This document shows, one piece after another, positions 1 through 10,862 of a stretch of 64,000 bases of DNA. The notes under the pieces are model-generated. The model saw only the letters and a list, made by a program, of their open reading frames with translations, searched no databases and was not told the DNA's origin. A program made the position numbers and the translations under genes. This stretch comes from Symbiodinium natans (lineage: Eukaryota; Sar; Dinophyceae; Suessiales; Symbiodiniaceae). Location of the stretch: the NCBI GenBank assembly GCA_905221605.1, contig CAJNDS010002567.1, positions 203,266 to 267,265 of the forward strand. Direction: 5' to 3'. Each line of letters begins with the position of its first letter. Positions within the stretch are counted from its first letter, which is position 1.

Positions 1-543
1 ACAGCTAGCTCATGGGCGCGAGGCAGCTCTACAGGCCCACCTCTTTGTCACCCTTGCGCAGAGCTGCGACCGAGAGCGGCCCGAGGGACTGGGGAAACGG
101 AGCGGAAGGGTCGGACCTGCATCTGCAGTTTTTGGGGGGGGGGCGCACTCCTCTTCAACATCTTAACATCTTGAACAGAACATTCTTCGCTCCCCACCAA
201 GCCTGCGTGCTCGCTGCGCCTGTAACCACTCCAGCAGATACTTGAACTTGCTGAGGCCTGCGGAAAAAGCCAGAACGAACTCGCGTCAAACAGGTCCAAA
301 AGGGTGCAAGAAACCCTTTGCCCTGCACGCCTTGGCCTTGGCCTTGATCCATGTCACCTGGAAGAGGTGCTCTCTGGTGGATGCTACGGCAGACAACTCA
401 GATTGTCAAATCAAAACATCAAAATCAAGTCGATGCAGTGTGCATGAGAGCTTGCGAATGCGAAGGCTTGCCCGCTGCGAGGCCTTTCAGGAAGTCTCGG
501 CCTGCCCTCAGGACCACTTCCAACCTCAGCACTCTGCCAGAAG

Positions 544-2290
544 TCATGAAAAGCCGCGAATTGCTCGGAGACACTCCTGGAGATTAACAAAAGCTTTTCG
601 CCATTTGTCCAGGGCTGTGTTCTCCATAGCCGGTCTCTTGTCCACAGATTCATGTGAGAGGCCACGAACCAATATGTCAACCACCTGCACTAAGCCTTTA
701 AACGCCCTGGTCCAGGCGGCTATCTGTACACTGTTCAGAGAAATGGGATGCCAGGCCGGATCCCAAGATGTAGGCACTGCCAGATCGAAGACCTGTGATC
801 TGCCGCACCTCTTGAAATTGGAACCTCACCTTCCCCAACATGTGTGGGAGAGGCCGATTCATTACGCCGGAACTGATACTTCGGCTGCTTCAAGCTTCGC
901 ATCACGGGCACTGATGCGGCCGACATCACGGGCCTTCTTATGCGCTTCACGTGCACGCTCCTCGGTGCTCCGAGCTGCCAACCAACGATCTCTGGAAACA
1001 ACTTTGTCTGGAAGAGCACCCGCGTTCTTGCTCCCGTGGGACTCGAACTTGTCGTGGCTGTGCTCAGCATCAAAACGTTCAGCCTCATTCACGCTGAGAT
1101 CAAAATCTGCTTGCTCCGTTTCTTCGAGCGTTGCGTGATCAATACCACTGGCCGCCACTGCCTGCTCATAACGGGTCGATGCAGCCTGCGCCGCCTTCAT
1201 GGCGATCTCCAGCTGAGCCTCAGCGGCCTCCAACTCCGCCTCGGCCACGGCCAGCTGCCGACCGTCCAAGTGCCCCAAGTAAGCTGCCTCGTCGGCCTTG
1301 AAGGGAGCATCCTCAGGTAAGGTTTAGGCTGAGCCCCTCTGCACGTAGAGGCAAGAAGCACGCGAAAAGAGCACATGCAAAAAAATGTATCAGAGACGCA
1401 GCGAAATGCAGCCAAGTCTCATCAAGCCGCTCCATCTGGCTGACCTTCTTTGCACGGTCCAGCCACTCCTCGAAGGGAACTTGGTGCGCTGTTGGCTTTA
1501 AGGTCTCGTCCTTGATGAGGGCGGCAAACTCGGTTGCCAACTTCTCGTCGATAAAGCCGCGCTTTGACAAGTCCGAGACGACATCTTCAGGCTTGAAAGT
1601 GTAGTAGTTCTCCCGCCCGCAAGTAACCACCTTCAGCAGCGCCTGGCGCTTGTCCACAGCCGACGTCTCACGCTCATATACGGACTTCAGCCGTGTCGCG
1701 AGGTTCTGTGCACCCTGCGAGACGGTCTCTGGACTGGCGCTGGCGGCTGGAGCTCGCGGAGCAGGAGCGGGCTCTTCTGGAGTCGTGGCCTCCACGTCCT
1801 GCGACACATACCCCGACTCCATCTTTCGGTCCCGCTGCCTGTGGCGAAGCATCTCGCGGGCACGCTTGGCAGACTCACGGGCTCGCTTCTCTGTGTTCCT
1901 TGCAGCCACCCAGCGCTGTCTGGAGACCACCTTGTCTGGCAGAGCACCCGCATTCTTGGGCTCCCTGTGGAGGTGCTTGTGATGCTGATGCTTGTGGTCC
2001 TCGGGCGGCAAGGCCTCTGCCTCATCGATAGGATGATCTTCTGATGGCTGAATGTGGGGACTATGCGGCTTGGCGTCGGCGGGCTTGTCCTTACCCTCTT
2101 CTAGCTTCCTCACCAGTCGCTGGCGAGCTTGCTGGTATCGAACTTCTGCTTTCTCCATCTGCGCCTCCATGGCATTCAGGTCAGCCTCGATGACATCCAA
2201 CAGCACATCGTTCTTCTTGAGCTTCTGGTCCTCCTGGTCCTGCTTCTGAGCAACCTCAGACCACGCGGTCGAATCTGCTTCCGTCGCCAT
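544..2290 (-). CDS. Coiled-coil protein with duplicated module, three exons
   Basis: The model is exon 1 2290-1403 (296 codons), exon 2 1311-886 (142 codons) and exon 3 723-544 (59 codons plus TGA), about 497 residues. Both introns begin with GC and end with AG, and all exons are in phase 0, which supports the boundaries. The start ATG at 2290 opens MATEADSTAW; an in-frame ATG further upstream at 2362 is less likely. Exons 1 and 2 each carry a long charged helix followed by a near-identical module (KNAGALPDKVVSR, then RW, AAR and RAR residues), so the gene arose by internal duplication. The linker in exon 1 is His-rich (HKHQHHKHLH). The middle of exon 1 has a second globular segment (around FKPEDVVSDLSKRGFID). 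The last exon is helical (KGLVQVVDILVRGL). No known family is recognised. A plus-strand gene starts about 100 bp away in divergent orientation. Confidence 0.75.
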
Positions 2291-2391
2291 CTTAGTCCAG
2301 CCTTTGTGCCGGAGAAACAGAGTGCTCCTGATACCAGATCTAGTCTTGAGCATATTGTGCACATTTTAAGCATTTTGCTGCATGCAAACAG

Positions 2392-4740
2392 GTGGGAAGG
2401 GAAGCGGAACAAATCCATCTACAAGGCAGTGCTTCTCAGGCCTCAGTCATGGCCGGAGCTCTCCAAGGTTCATGCTCTTCTTTCAAAGGTGTGCAGCTTG
2501 CCAGTTCAGTGCCCAGTTGGTCGAACAGGTCCTGGCGCACAGCCGAATGCGAACAGCAGCACTTGATCGAAACAAAGCTATTCGGCGCTGTGAATCCCTT
2601 ACGTTTTCTTTGGCTGTCCTCAGCCGCAGACACATCGGATGCAGCCCAACAAGCCTCATTGCTGAATGATGAAACTCTGAGTCGGCTCGAACCTGTATCA
2701 GAAGAGGGGCCTGCAGATCTCCTCGACGAAGCTTGTGCGGTGACAAGTTCACAAAGGCCTTGGGTCATACAAGTGTGCACATGCGGCTTCATGGTCCACC
2801 AGAACAACAACACCAGAAGGCTGGCGTCTTGCCGACAAGGTGCCTGCTGCCATCCAACCAACGACCACAAGCACAGGCCTCTTCACATTCAAACTCTCGT
2901 GCCGCGACCTACCGGCTAGGCACACCCGACCCAATATCGCGCCTTGGACAGCTAGCAGAAGCCCTCCTTGCCGTCTTCGCATGGCGGCGCATGCTTCACT
3001 GAACTCTAACAAAGGGAGAGCATGATGGCTGAGGATGCTGTAGGATCTGGTTTTGCTTCAAGCACATTGGGGAAAGGCCAAGACCTACCAAATAGTCTTG
3101 GGGCAGAGGCGATACTCCATAAAGGACAGGCTGTCGAACTTACCCTAGCCATGACGACATCCAATTGGAAGCTTTGCTTCTGCAACTGCGGAAGTTTCAC
3201 AAAGATGAGTTCTGTACTGCGGCTACCCCAGTAACCACGAGACATTCAGATCCCGAAAAACATGTGCGTCACTTGCGCTGTTGTATGACACACTCGATTG
3301 CCGACACTGCCGAAGTAAGACGATGCTCCTCTGCAGAAGGCTGAGGACGTACATTGCCGCTGAAAATGTTTTATGACAAAAACCGCGAAAGTTGACTAGG
3401 TGGCATGCACAAGACACACGACTTGGAAAGTATGAAATTCGCGTGCACGTAGCGGTCTCCAGGCCGGGGTCAACTGCTGCAAAAACTAGGGCCCAGGAAC
3501 CTCCACACATCGAAAAACACCGCCAGTATCAGGCCAGGAAGCGGTTGCGAGTGATGGAATATGTTTACGGCGTGGCAAACGTCCACATCGTTCGTCGGCT
3601 TACATAGTCTGCATTGCCAGGAGAAAGCAAAAAACGCATTCAGCCCCGGGGGGGTCCTTCCCATCAACTTAACACTGCAAAACACCCCATAAAAACTCCA
3701 GTGACAGGGATAAACCGGCTTGCGTTCCCAGCTTCAACAAGGTGGCTTAGTAGGAAACGTCAGCTATTCAAGCGAAGAGCATCTAAGAGCCCTCACATCT
3801 CTGGATGCCTTTGCCCTGGAAGTGCAAAGAACGGCACCAGAGAACCAAGGCAATGACCAAGGTAGTGATCATACCCTACTTCCGTCATTTTCCACTGCAT
3901 TTACAGCATTAAAAGGCAGCTTCCGCCAAGCTTTTCCCCGCTCAGGCGGGCTTAGGGGAGCTGTGGCCCCGAGAGTATGGACGGGTTCGGCTCGCTGTTT
4001 GATCCATGTCTTATGAAAATGGCATGCCAACACACTTGCACGTGCGCTGGCACATTCCTCCAGCAAGTACATGCGAAGCTGCAGTAGAGGAAACAAAAGT
4101 TGATGTAGAAAGAATGAGGATGCAAAATGAATCTGAAAGTGCTTATGCTCGGATGGTTGTGTTGCAAAGGTACGTTAGACAGGTATTGCATGTGCAAAAA
4201 GTGTTCACGATCTTCAGCAGGCTCTCTTCTCTCTGCAACACTGCCCATACTGTTTCACACCGAATGTTTCAAGTGCTGACACGCCAGACGCTTCATTCTG
4301 AACAAGTTGCTTGAAGTGCCAATCAACAGCGATGGGCGATGACGTACCATGCACCGCTTGTTGTACAGGGTGTCTAAGACTCTAACTCTAACACTTCTTG
4401 CAGGTATGTGGAGATGCCGTCCCATCTCCATATCGCTGTGCGTTGAGAGCATCTTCGTGTCAAGCACACTCCTGCCCCCGGCTCACGAAGCAAGACACTT
4501 GTTTCTCGCACCATCATGGTCAGCGTACTTTTGCAAATTGCTTGGATAAATAGAGCTTGATGCGCACACTGCGTGCTCAGCAGCTTCCCGCACAGACATA
4601 CTCACTCTTAGGAGCACCAAGAACGGAAGCCGGCATCCATTTTCTTGGCAAGCAAACTGCACAACGAGGAGGCCTTCCCGACCTTCATCGCATCCCTTGT
4701 GGATGATGTCAGGGTTCAGGCCCCCACGCGTCACCATGGC
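2392..4740 (+). CDS. Probable multi-exon gene of unknown function (exon candidates)
   Basis: Several plus-strand open stretches have protein-like composition and plausible splice sites. They are about 2450-2890 (acidic stretch around SRLEPVSEEGPADLLDEAC, with a possible GC donor near 2878), 3013-3200 (starting near MMAEDAVGSG), 3397-3590 (basic, KYEIRVHVAVSRPG), 3741-3865 (SSEEHLRALTSLDAFALEV, then a GT donor), 4066-4170 (helical EAAVEETKVDVERMR, ending at a gtacgt donor) and 4640-4740 (KLHNEEAFPTFIASLVDDVR). They are grouped as one gene because of strand and order, which is inference. Exact exon ends and frames between exons are not established, and no domain is recognised. The 4640-4740 piece converges on a minus-strand gene end at 4759. 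Confidence 0.35.
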
Positions 4741-4758
4741 CTAGACCTTCAGATCTCT

Positions 4759-5476
4759 TCAGGGCTCCGTTCGGGGCTCCTGAGCCTCAGCCTCACCACG
4801 AAGCCGCGCCGCCTCCGCACGGAGGTCCTTCACTGCGGCGGCCAAGGCCTGCAGAAAAAGCAAACGTAAATAGAGGTCGCAGATAGCTTGGGACACTAGA
4901 TGTGGGCCCACTCCAAGCCTGTTATCTTTGGTTTTGGCTGCCTGTTCACGAAGTTTGGACTCCACCCACGGTGTGGGCTGCACGCAGCTAGGCCACCAAA
5001 CGTTACACAAGCATTACCACAAGTATAATCAGACTGCACTCCGGTCCCACGAAGACCCTTTCAACGACGAAGGAGGAAGCTTGAGGCATCGAGCCTCAAC
5101 AAACCTGTCACAGTCTCAATGACTCAATCAAGTCACACAGAGCAAACCGTTTAGGCCGTTCTTTTAACCTGCCTCTGGGTTCACGCCCAGCTCGCAAAGA
5201 CCGACCAGCGCCTCTAGAGACTCCTCTGAGGGTGAGAAAAAAAGTGTAAGTCAAATAAGTACAAAAACCCTTTACTGTCCAAAAGGTCCTTGTTCAAGCC
5301 AGTGTTGAGGAGAGTAGAAATCTCGTACAAGATGTCCATGGTCTGCAGGTGACACGTGCACCCTGACTGTTGCAGCACCTTTGCTCACAAACGTGTCCTC
5401 CTTGCGGTCTAGATCTTTGGCGTCTTTGGTGGCCATGGCATCCATCGGGTTACCGTGCTCTCGGCATTGAACCATG
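4759..5476 (-). CDS. 3' exons of a minus-strand gene, unknown product
   Basis: The last exon is 4848-4759: acceptor tttctgcag, then 29 codons of Ala/Glu/Arg-rich helix (LAAAVKDLRAEAARLRGEA) ending ...EPRTEP and TGA. A further exon is likely at 5476-5379 (acceptor ctcgcag, donor gtgctgc), reading ...CREHGNPMDAMATKDAKDL... A short exon-like piece around 4955-4990 (WVESKLREQAAKTK) lies between them. The terminal helix looks like a short coiled coil. No family is recognised. Joining the two clear exons into one gene is inferred from spacing and strand only. Confidence 0.45.
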
Positions 5477-5696
5477 CTGCGAGACAGGAAAGTGACTTGA
5501 ACATTCTTCCCTGCCACACCTGAGCAACAGGGAATGGCAGTCATGACTCACGGCACACTTGTTGCACCAACGAATATAACTATCATACTTGGAGGCTGGG
5601 TGAAACTAGTAAGGTACACTGGGCTCAGTCCTGTTGTTGACTGAAGCAATGACATGGCAGCATTTCATGCACACCTGATCAATCGCGTAGCTGCCC

Positions 5697-7241
5697 CTAG
5701 GAAGCTCGCGCATCCGTCTCTAGGAGATTCGTCTGACCCTCAACAGCTGCGTTGCTGCCCCCGTACTGCTCATTCTCTGCTTGCGCACATTGACGCAAGA
5801 GCTCCTCATAATTTCCGATGATGTCTCGCACTCCATCGCGCGCTTCGTAGAACGCATCGATTTCTCCATTTGCGTCGATAAACTGCCATACATAGGCACG
5901 GTGGTAGAACAGCTTCAGGAACTTGGTGTATTGGCGGACAAAGACCTGCCGAACAACTGTGCTATTGCCAAGCATGGCTCCCAATCGACTGATGTCACCC
6001 ATGACATTATCATTTGGATCTTTGGCAGGAGGAATCCCGACCAAGCCAACTTTGAAGCCTGACGTTACCCAGGGTGCAAACTTCACGGGAGATCGGTGCG
6101 TGCCATCTTTCATCGTCTGAATTGCAGTGATGCATTTGTTAGCTTCCATAGGCAGAGTTGTTTTGCTCGGATAGCCCGGACCACCCGCAGCACCCGCACC
6201 ACGCGAACTACCCAAGCCTTCTTCCTTGTCCGGTCGAAAGGTTTCCACTCCTCTGAGAAGAATAACCGCAGACAGGTATCGGTTGGTCTTCAAGTGAGAT
6301 ACATCACTTAGAAGACTGGAGGTCTCAAAGAGCTCGGTGGCAATCTCCTGCGGTGAAAACGTCTCGTGGCGTTCCTGATCTTTGCCACGAACCGGTGAAA
6401 GCGATAAAACAGGATATCGGAATTGCTTGGATGGAACAAGATTTGTGACGATCTCCACCATCTTCGCACTGAGCTGGGCCTCGAATCGAAGAGAAGTAGT
6501 GCATGCGGAGATCGTTTGCGCGATGAGACGATTCACGTGATGGAAGTCCGGATTCTTCACTTGCTGCTTTAGCTCAACCATCTTGTAGACCGCTTCGTTG
6601 TCCATCATCATCGTCACATCAACCACGTCCCTCGTATAGAATGTTGAGAAGATGGAATTGTAGGGCTCAACCATGCTGCTAGCGAAGCGACGTGAAGGAA
6701 ACACGATTGGCTGGAAGATCACCTTCTTGTCGAAGGCTTCGTGCAAATCATGCAGAATCTCACAGCCGACACCAGACCCAGTGCCCCCGCCGAAGGCATG
6801 GAACACAAAGAAGCCCTGCAGGTTCGTGCACAGATCTACCTGCAAACGCACCCGGTCAAGAACATCCTCCTTCACTTTCAAGTGGCTTGCCATAAAGCGG
6901 CCCTCAAAGAAATTGCTCTTGCAATCCTGTTTATACCCCAGAACGTTCTCAGGATGAAAAAGCTTAGGGGTTTCCGTCAGTATCTCGTTGCGCATGCTTG
7001 GATCAGTATCAATGAATACAGCGCGAGGCACATGCTGGCCGGCATGCGTCTCGGAGAAGAAGGTGTTGTAATTCGTGTCATCTGCATCCACGACACTTCT
7101 TTGCAGCGCTGCGAGATCCCGTGTACCATCCCCGCTCACACAATGTTCCTCGCAGAACAGCGTCCAAGTGTCTTGACCGATCTGACAACCAGCCTGTCCA
7201 ATATGGAGACAGATGCATTCCCCATGAGTGCTTGAAGTCAT
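5697..7241 (-). CDS. Divergent alpha-like tubulin, intronless
   Basis: A single 514-codon frame aligns along its whole length with alpha-tubulin. The N terminus has IGQAGCQIG, the region before the M-loop has NTFFSET and HVPRAVFID, and the tubulin signature GGGTGSG (about residue 152) binds GTP. VEPYNSI and the segment with E before TNLVP keep the position of the alpha-type catalytic glutamate. The C-terminal half retains alpha-like GFKVG, RAYVW and EARD motifs. It differs from ordinary alpha-tubulin in several ways: an acidic/Gly-rich insertion of some 20-25 residues near residue 335, Arg where alpha has the acetylated Lys40 (by my reading of the loop), no terminal tyrosine, and length 514 instead of about 450. 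It is therefore a divergent paralogue, perhaps flagellar or specialised, rather than the housekeeping alpha-tubulin. No introns are seen, as is common for retroposed dinoflagellate genes. Confidence 0.9.
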   Translation of the reverse strand: MTSSTHGECICLHIGQAGCQIGQDTWTLFCEEHCVSGDGTRDLAALQRSVVDADDTNYNTFFSETHAGQHVPRAVFIDTDPSMRNEILTETPKLFHPENVLGYKQDCKSNFFEGRFMASHLKVKEDVLDRVRLQVDLCTNLQGFFVFHAFGGGTGSGVGCEILHDLHEAFDKKVIFQPIVFPSRRFASSMVEPYNSIFSTFYTRDVVDVTMMMDNEAVYKMVELKQQVKNPDFHHVNRLIAQTISACTTSLRFEAQLSAKMVEIVTNLVPSKQFRYPVLSLSPVRGKDQERHETFSPQEIATELFETSSLLSDVSHLKTNRYLSAVILLRGVETFRPDKEEGLGSSRGAGAAGGPGYPSKTTLPMEANKCITAIQTMKDGTHRSPVKFAPWVTSGFKVGLVGIPPAKDPNDNVMGDISRLGAMLGNSTVVRQVFVRQYTKFLKLFYHRAYVWQFIDANGEIDAFYEARDGVRDIIGNYEELLRQCAQAENEQYGGSNAAVEGQTNLLETDARAS

Positions 7242-7261
7242 CTCCGATCTTAGACCTTGTC

Positions 7262-8341
7262 AACTTAAGGACCTGTCAATGACTATCCCAGCACCGAACT
7301 TCGTGTTGCCGAGGCATGTTTGTTTACACTTTCTGTCCCAACTCGTCAACCTTTACTGGACAACGCACCGCGCATCACCACACCAGAGGAGCCAAAGGCA
7401 GAGAGGCATGGAGATACAAGAAACCTGAACACCGATGCCGATCACCTGAAGACCACCTGAGGACGTCCCTCAGACCACCTTCAGACCCCGAGCCACAGAA
7501 AATTTCAGAACATCTCAGAAACCTTGAGACCACTGACCATCATGAGCCCTTGCTTCCGCATCATTTCGCTGACAAGCGGTATGTATTCAAGATGGAAACA
7601 TCCGGACAGGAGCTACGGTAAAGGTGAAACGTTCGTCCACACACCAAATGCCGGCAAGACGCCCAACTCTGTAATTTTCGCTAATTCTGCTGGCATCATC
7701 TGAAAGGCGAGCTGCATTTTGCTGTGCGGCAACATGATTTGGAGCCTGGAGGAAGCAGGTCTGATCCACACAGGCTCGGTGAAGCGATTAAACGATTTCG
7801 CCAGACAGCTCTCAGATCTGCGGATCTGTGCACATTCTGTCGGCGGAGTTTTTGGCACACTCAAAAAGGTGCGGAACCCAAGGACCTAAGCAGGAGGTTT
7901 ACGCCAACTACCCAGTCCCTGTCAAGTCTCGACAAGCACCAAACATCGGCCATCCATTAGCAACATAGGTCAAAACATGTCAAGACTCGGTTTGCTTTTT
8001 TCCATTTTTGTCCTGTACTTTCCGCTTCAAGATTGAGTCCTGCTTCTGTGGCTCTTAGTTCTGATGCAGAGTCGGCTGGATCCTACTGATTGCAGCAAGA
8101 GCTCTGGTCCCTCGCTGACAACCCTTGACGTATTTACAGCACGCACTCCAAATCTGCTCTAACAGGCGCGCGGAGCACTTTAAACAAGATTATTCTGCCC
8201 TCCATCATTGCTGAGCGAAAATCGACATCCGCAGAAGGGCAGTTATCATGATATGCAGAGTTGCTTCTAGTAAGATGCCTCAAACAGCACAACTGGATTG
8301 ATGCCCGGGGCAAGACTACGCAAATCCAAACTCTCACTCAC
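7262..8341. other. No clear gene; possible exon near 7640-7740
   Basis: This is the upstream side of the tubulin gene. One minus-strand piece after an acceptor-like tcctccag (about 7745) stays open (APNHVAAQQNAARLSDDAS) and could be an exon, but a second frame is equally open. Nothing else is supported. Confidence 0.3.
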
Positions 8342-8422
8342 GAATTCCTGCAACTGGGCCAATGCAAGCCTGGCAGACCAGTCAAGCACGATGACAGCTT
8401 TCAGTAAACCACTGGTCAGAGA
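8342..8422 (-). CDS. Single candidate exon, function unknown
   Basis: This is a 27-codon open block between acceptor ttcag and a consensus gtgagt donor, reading SLTSGLLKAVIVLDWSARLA... It lies downstream of the ketoreductase exons on the same strand and could belong to the same gene, but it shows no ketosynthase, acyl-carrier or other named motif. Confidence 0.4.
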
Positions 8423-8700
8423 CTGAAGCAAAGGGCTCGGCTCATTGCATCAGCCCTCTTCAACCTAGGCAGGACACTGTCGGCCTCTGAGCCTCGTGCA
8501 CCTCACCCTATAGCCCTATAGTCTCTGCCAAGCTGCTGATAGTGCAACCACCTAATCCGATGCCTCACGAGCGCCAGCCCAGACCGTGCAAGGGAGTGAA
8601 GCATTCGCAAAGCACGCTGCATGCTGTGGCGATGGCAGCCGGCTGCAGTTGCTTGGGTTGCGTTCTCATCAGCCTGTGGTACCAGTGCGCTGTTCGCAGA

Positions 8701-8738
8701 TGACAGGCAGACAGACAGACAGACAGACAGGCAGACAC
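8701..8738. repeat. (CAGA)n microsatellite
   Basis: A tetranucleotide CAGA/CAGG run lies inside a probable intron. Confidence 0.9.
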
Positions 8739-8986
8739 GGGCTGCTGCATTTTTTCTGCACACCTTCGACGAAGATTGAGCCGCCCCCCAAGCTTCAAAC
8801 GCTAAACATACATTCCATGCTCTGCATGCTCTCCATGTTCTCCATCTTCCGCAGGGCATCGGCTATTGTGTGTGTTTGAGTGCGTGCACGTGATTCCTAG
8901 GGGATCCTGCTGCTTGTCAACTCCAGCATTGCTCTACAAAGGCCCTTGTTCTGGTTGCAGGAGCCCGCGGGGCTTGAAGCCCTCAC

Positions 8987-9867
8987 AGTGCCGTGGTCGC
9001 CTGGTGCAGCTGCCAGGCTCCGTGGGCCTTCCAGTTCCAAGCGTCAATGCCAGACGCCCAGAAAAAGCAAATCACCAGGTGCCTTAACGCCGTACACCTT
9101 GCTCCACATATCGGGAGCCTGCGGAGGAAGCTCAAAGAAACCGCTCTGACGATGTTCCTACACTGCCCATGACACCATTCTTCCCCTGCCGGTGCGCACA
9201 GCACGGGGTTTAAGTTGAGCGGGGGGAAAACGCAAGAAGCTCGCCTTCTGCAGGTTGGGGACGATGAGCCCGTCCTGCAGAACGCCAGCCGCATGGACGA
9301 TAGTCTCGATGCCTGGCCAGGCTCAACACTCCTACACTTGCGGAATGGAGTCGCGTCGTGTGCATTCCAGCATCTTGCCGAGACCGGAGCCCATGCGTCT
9401 CTGCGGGAGAGCTAGGGTGGTTTGAGTCTGAGCATGCGATCAAGCTCTCAACTTAGGCATGCAGTAGCATGCTATGCACTCATATGACAAACGAGAAGGT
9501 GCGTGGCGGTGATGTTCTTGATCCGGACCCCCAGCTCCTGCACCTGCTCGGCCAACTCGCTGCCAGTCCTGCAATGTGATCGGGCCGGGGGCAAGCGCAT
9601 TCTGTGTGAATTCCAGATGTACCACCTGCTAGTACCACTGTATCACGACATGGAACCTGCTTTCATCGAAAAATGTACATGAACCTGTTGGGGAGGGCAC
9701 TTCTGGATGGCACGGAGCTGAGCCGGCCCGGTTCCACCACCGTCCACCCGTGTTTTGAGCCTGCAGTGAGGATGCTGTGATATGCTGCTGCCTTCTCTCT
9801 TCGTATACTGACAGATCGTGATACGCTGTGCTCTCAGCTTTGAGATCAGGTCAACCACCTCGTCCTC
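8987..9867 (-). CDS. Type I polyketide synthase ketoreductase domain, exon chain (partial)
   Basis: Small minus-strand exons join in phase: 9559-9508 (ELAEQVQELGVRIKNIT, GC donor), 9400-9379 (GCAAG donor), 9312-9245 (GIETIVHAAGVLQDGLIV), 9118-9083 (PDMWSKVYGVK, GC donor) and 9027-8987 (AHGAWQLHQATTAL, GT donor). The conserved core VHAAGVLxDGL followed by the K-A-x-G-A-W-x-L-H block is the hallmark of the NADPH-dependent ketoreductase of modular polyketide synthases, which reduces the beta-keto group on the growing chain. A likely upstream exon starts at 9867 (EDEVVDLISKLRA). The Rossmann glycine motif and the catalytic Ser-Tyr region were not found, so the domain is incomplete in what can be read. 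Neighbouring small exons on the same strand may belong to the same gene. Fatty-acid synthase ketoreductase is an alternative. Confidence 0.7.
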
Positions 9868-10744
9868 CTGAAAGTTCGTTGTTCCAGTCTTTGCTTTGCT
9901 CGAAAAGGATCTATTAAGTCCCCGACCCGATCTCGCACTTCTTGTGCGTCTTCCTAGAGATGACCCCACAAAAATTGCTGGGCCATGGGCCATGAAGCCG
10001 ACAAAGGCACTGAGGCACTCACCACGGTCACATCGGCGCCGAACTGAACCTTTTCACTTGCCTCCTGCACGCTGCATTGTACAGCTTAAGCCTCAAGAGC
10101 CTCAACTTTAGTTCTTTTTGGAAATCAAAAGAGCACAATGCAGGAAAAAGTGCATTTTTGTCTCTGCCATGTGCTCGCCCAACGGGGACATACTGAAGCT
10201 TCAAGAAAATTGTGTGGGACCGAGGAGGGAGCGGGATTCGGGCCACAGAAGATACACGGGACCCAGGCTATTTGCGGGCTATTTGAGATCCGAGGCGGAG
10301 GCCGTGAAAGTGCCGCCCCTCGGGGTTCCAAATTCCACGCAATAGCCCACACCCCCGCAACTGCCACGAGACCCGAGGGGCACCACTAGACACACAAAAA
10401 TAGACATCGAGTCCTTGGGAAACGACGAGGACTGCGTTCCAGCCCGGGCTTAACTATTGATCAATGACAGGAGGCAGTGTGTCAGTGTAAGCGTGTACGT
10501 GGCGTGGGTAGGGATTCAAGAAACAAAGAAAGAAGAGCAGATGATACTTACCACTAGAGCTGTCTGCATCTTGCTATGAAACACACAAGCTTACCAAAAG
10601 AACACAGTGTGTACAGAAAAAGGACACATTGTCAGGGAGTCCACACAACGTACTTGTTTCGTGAACTTGTGCTTTTCTTAGCTTCACTAGACAAATTATG
10701 CTTTTCTATAGTAGCTTGGTTCTGGGGGGGGGGGGCACCCTAAA

Positions 10745-10862
10745 TATACGTGTACGTATGTATATGTATGTATATGCACGTATATGTATGCAGATGTATG
10801 TAGATGTATGTATATGTACGTATATGTATGTAGATATCTATATATGTATATACATGCAACCT
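10745..10862. repeat. (TATGTATA)n-type microsatellite
   Basis: Imperfect alternating TATG, TATA and CGTA units follow a run of ten or more G. The array is similar in type to the larger one at 35.7 kb. Confidence 0.9.

Noticed and set aside
242-1138. 298-codon plus-strand ORF
   Set aside because: Mostly antisense to exons 2 and 3 of the coiled-coil gene, whose minus-strand model has matched splice phases and a duplicated module.
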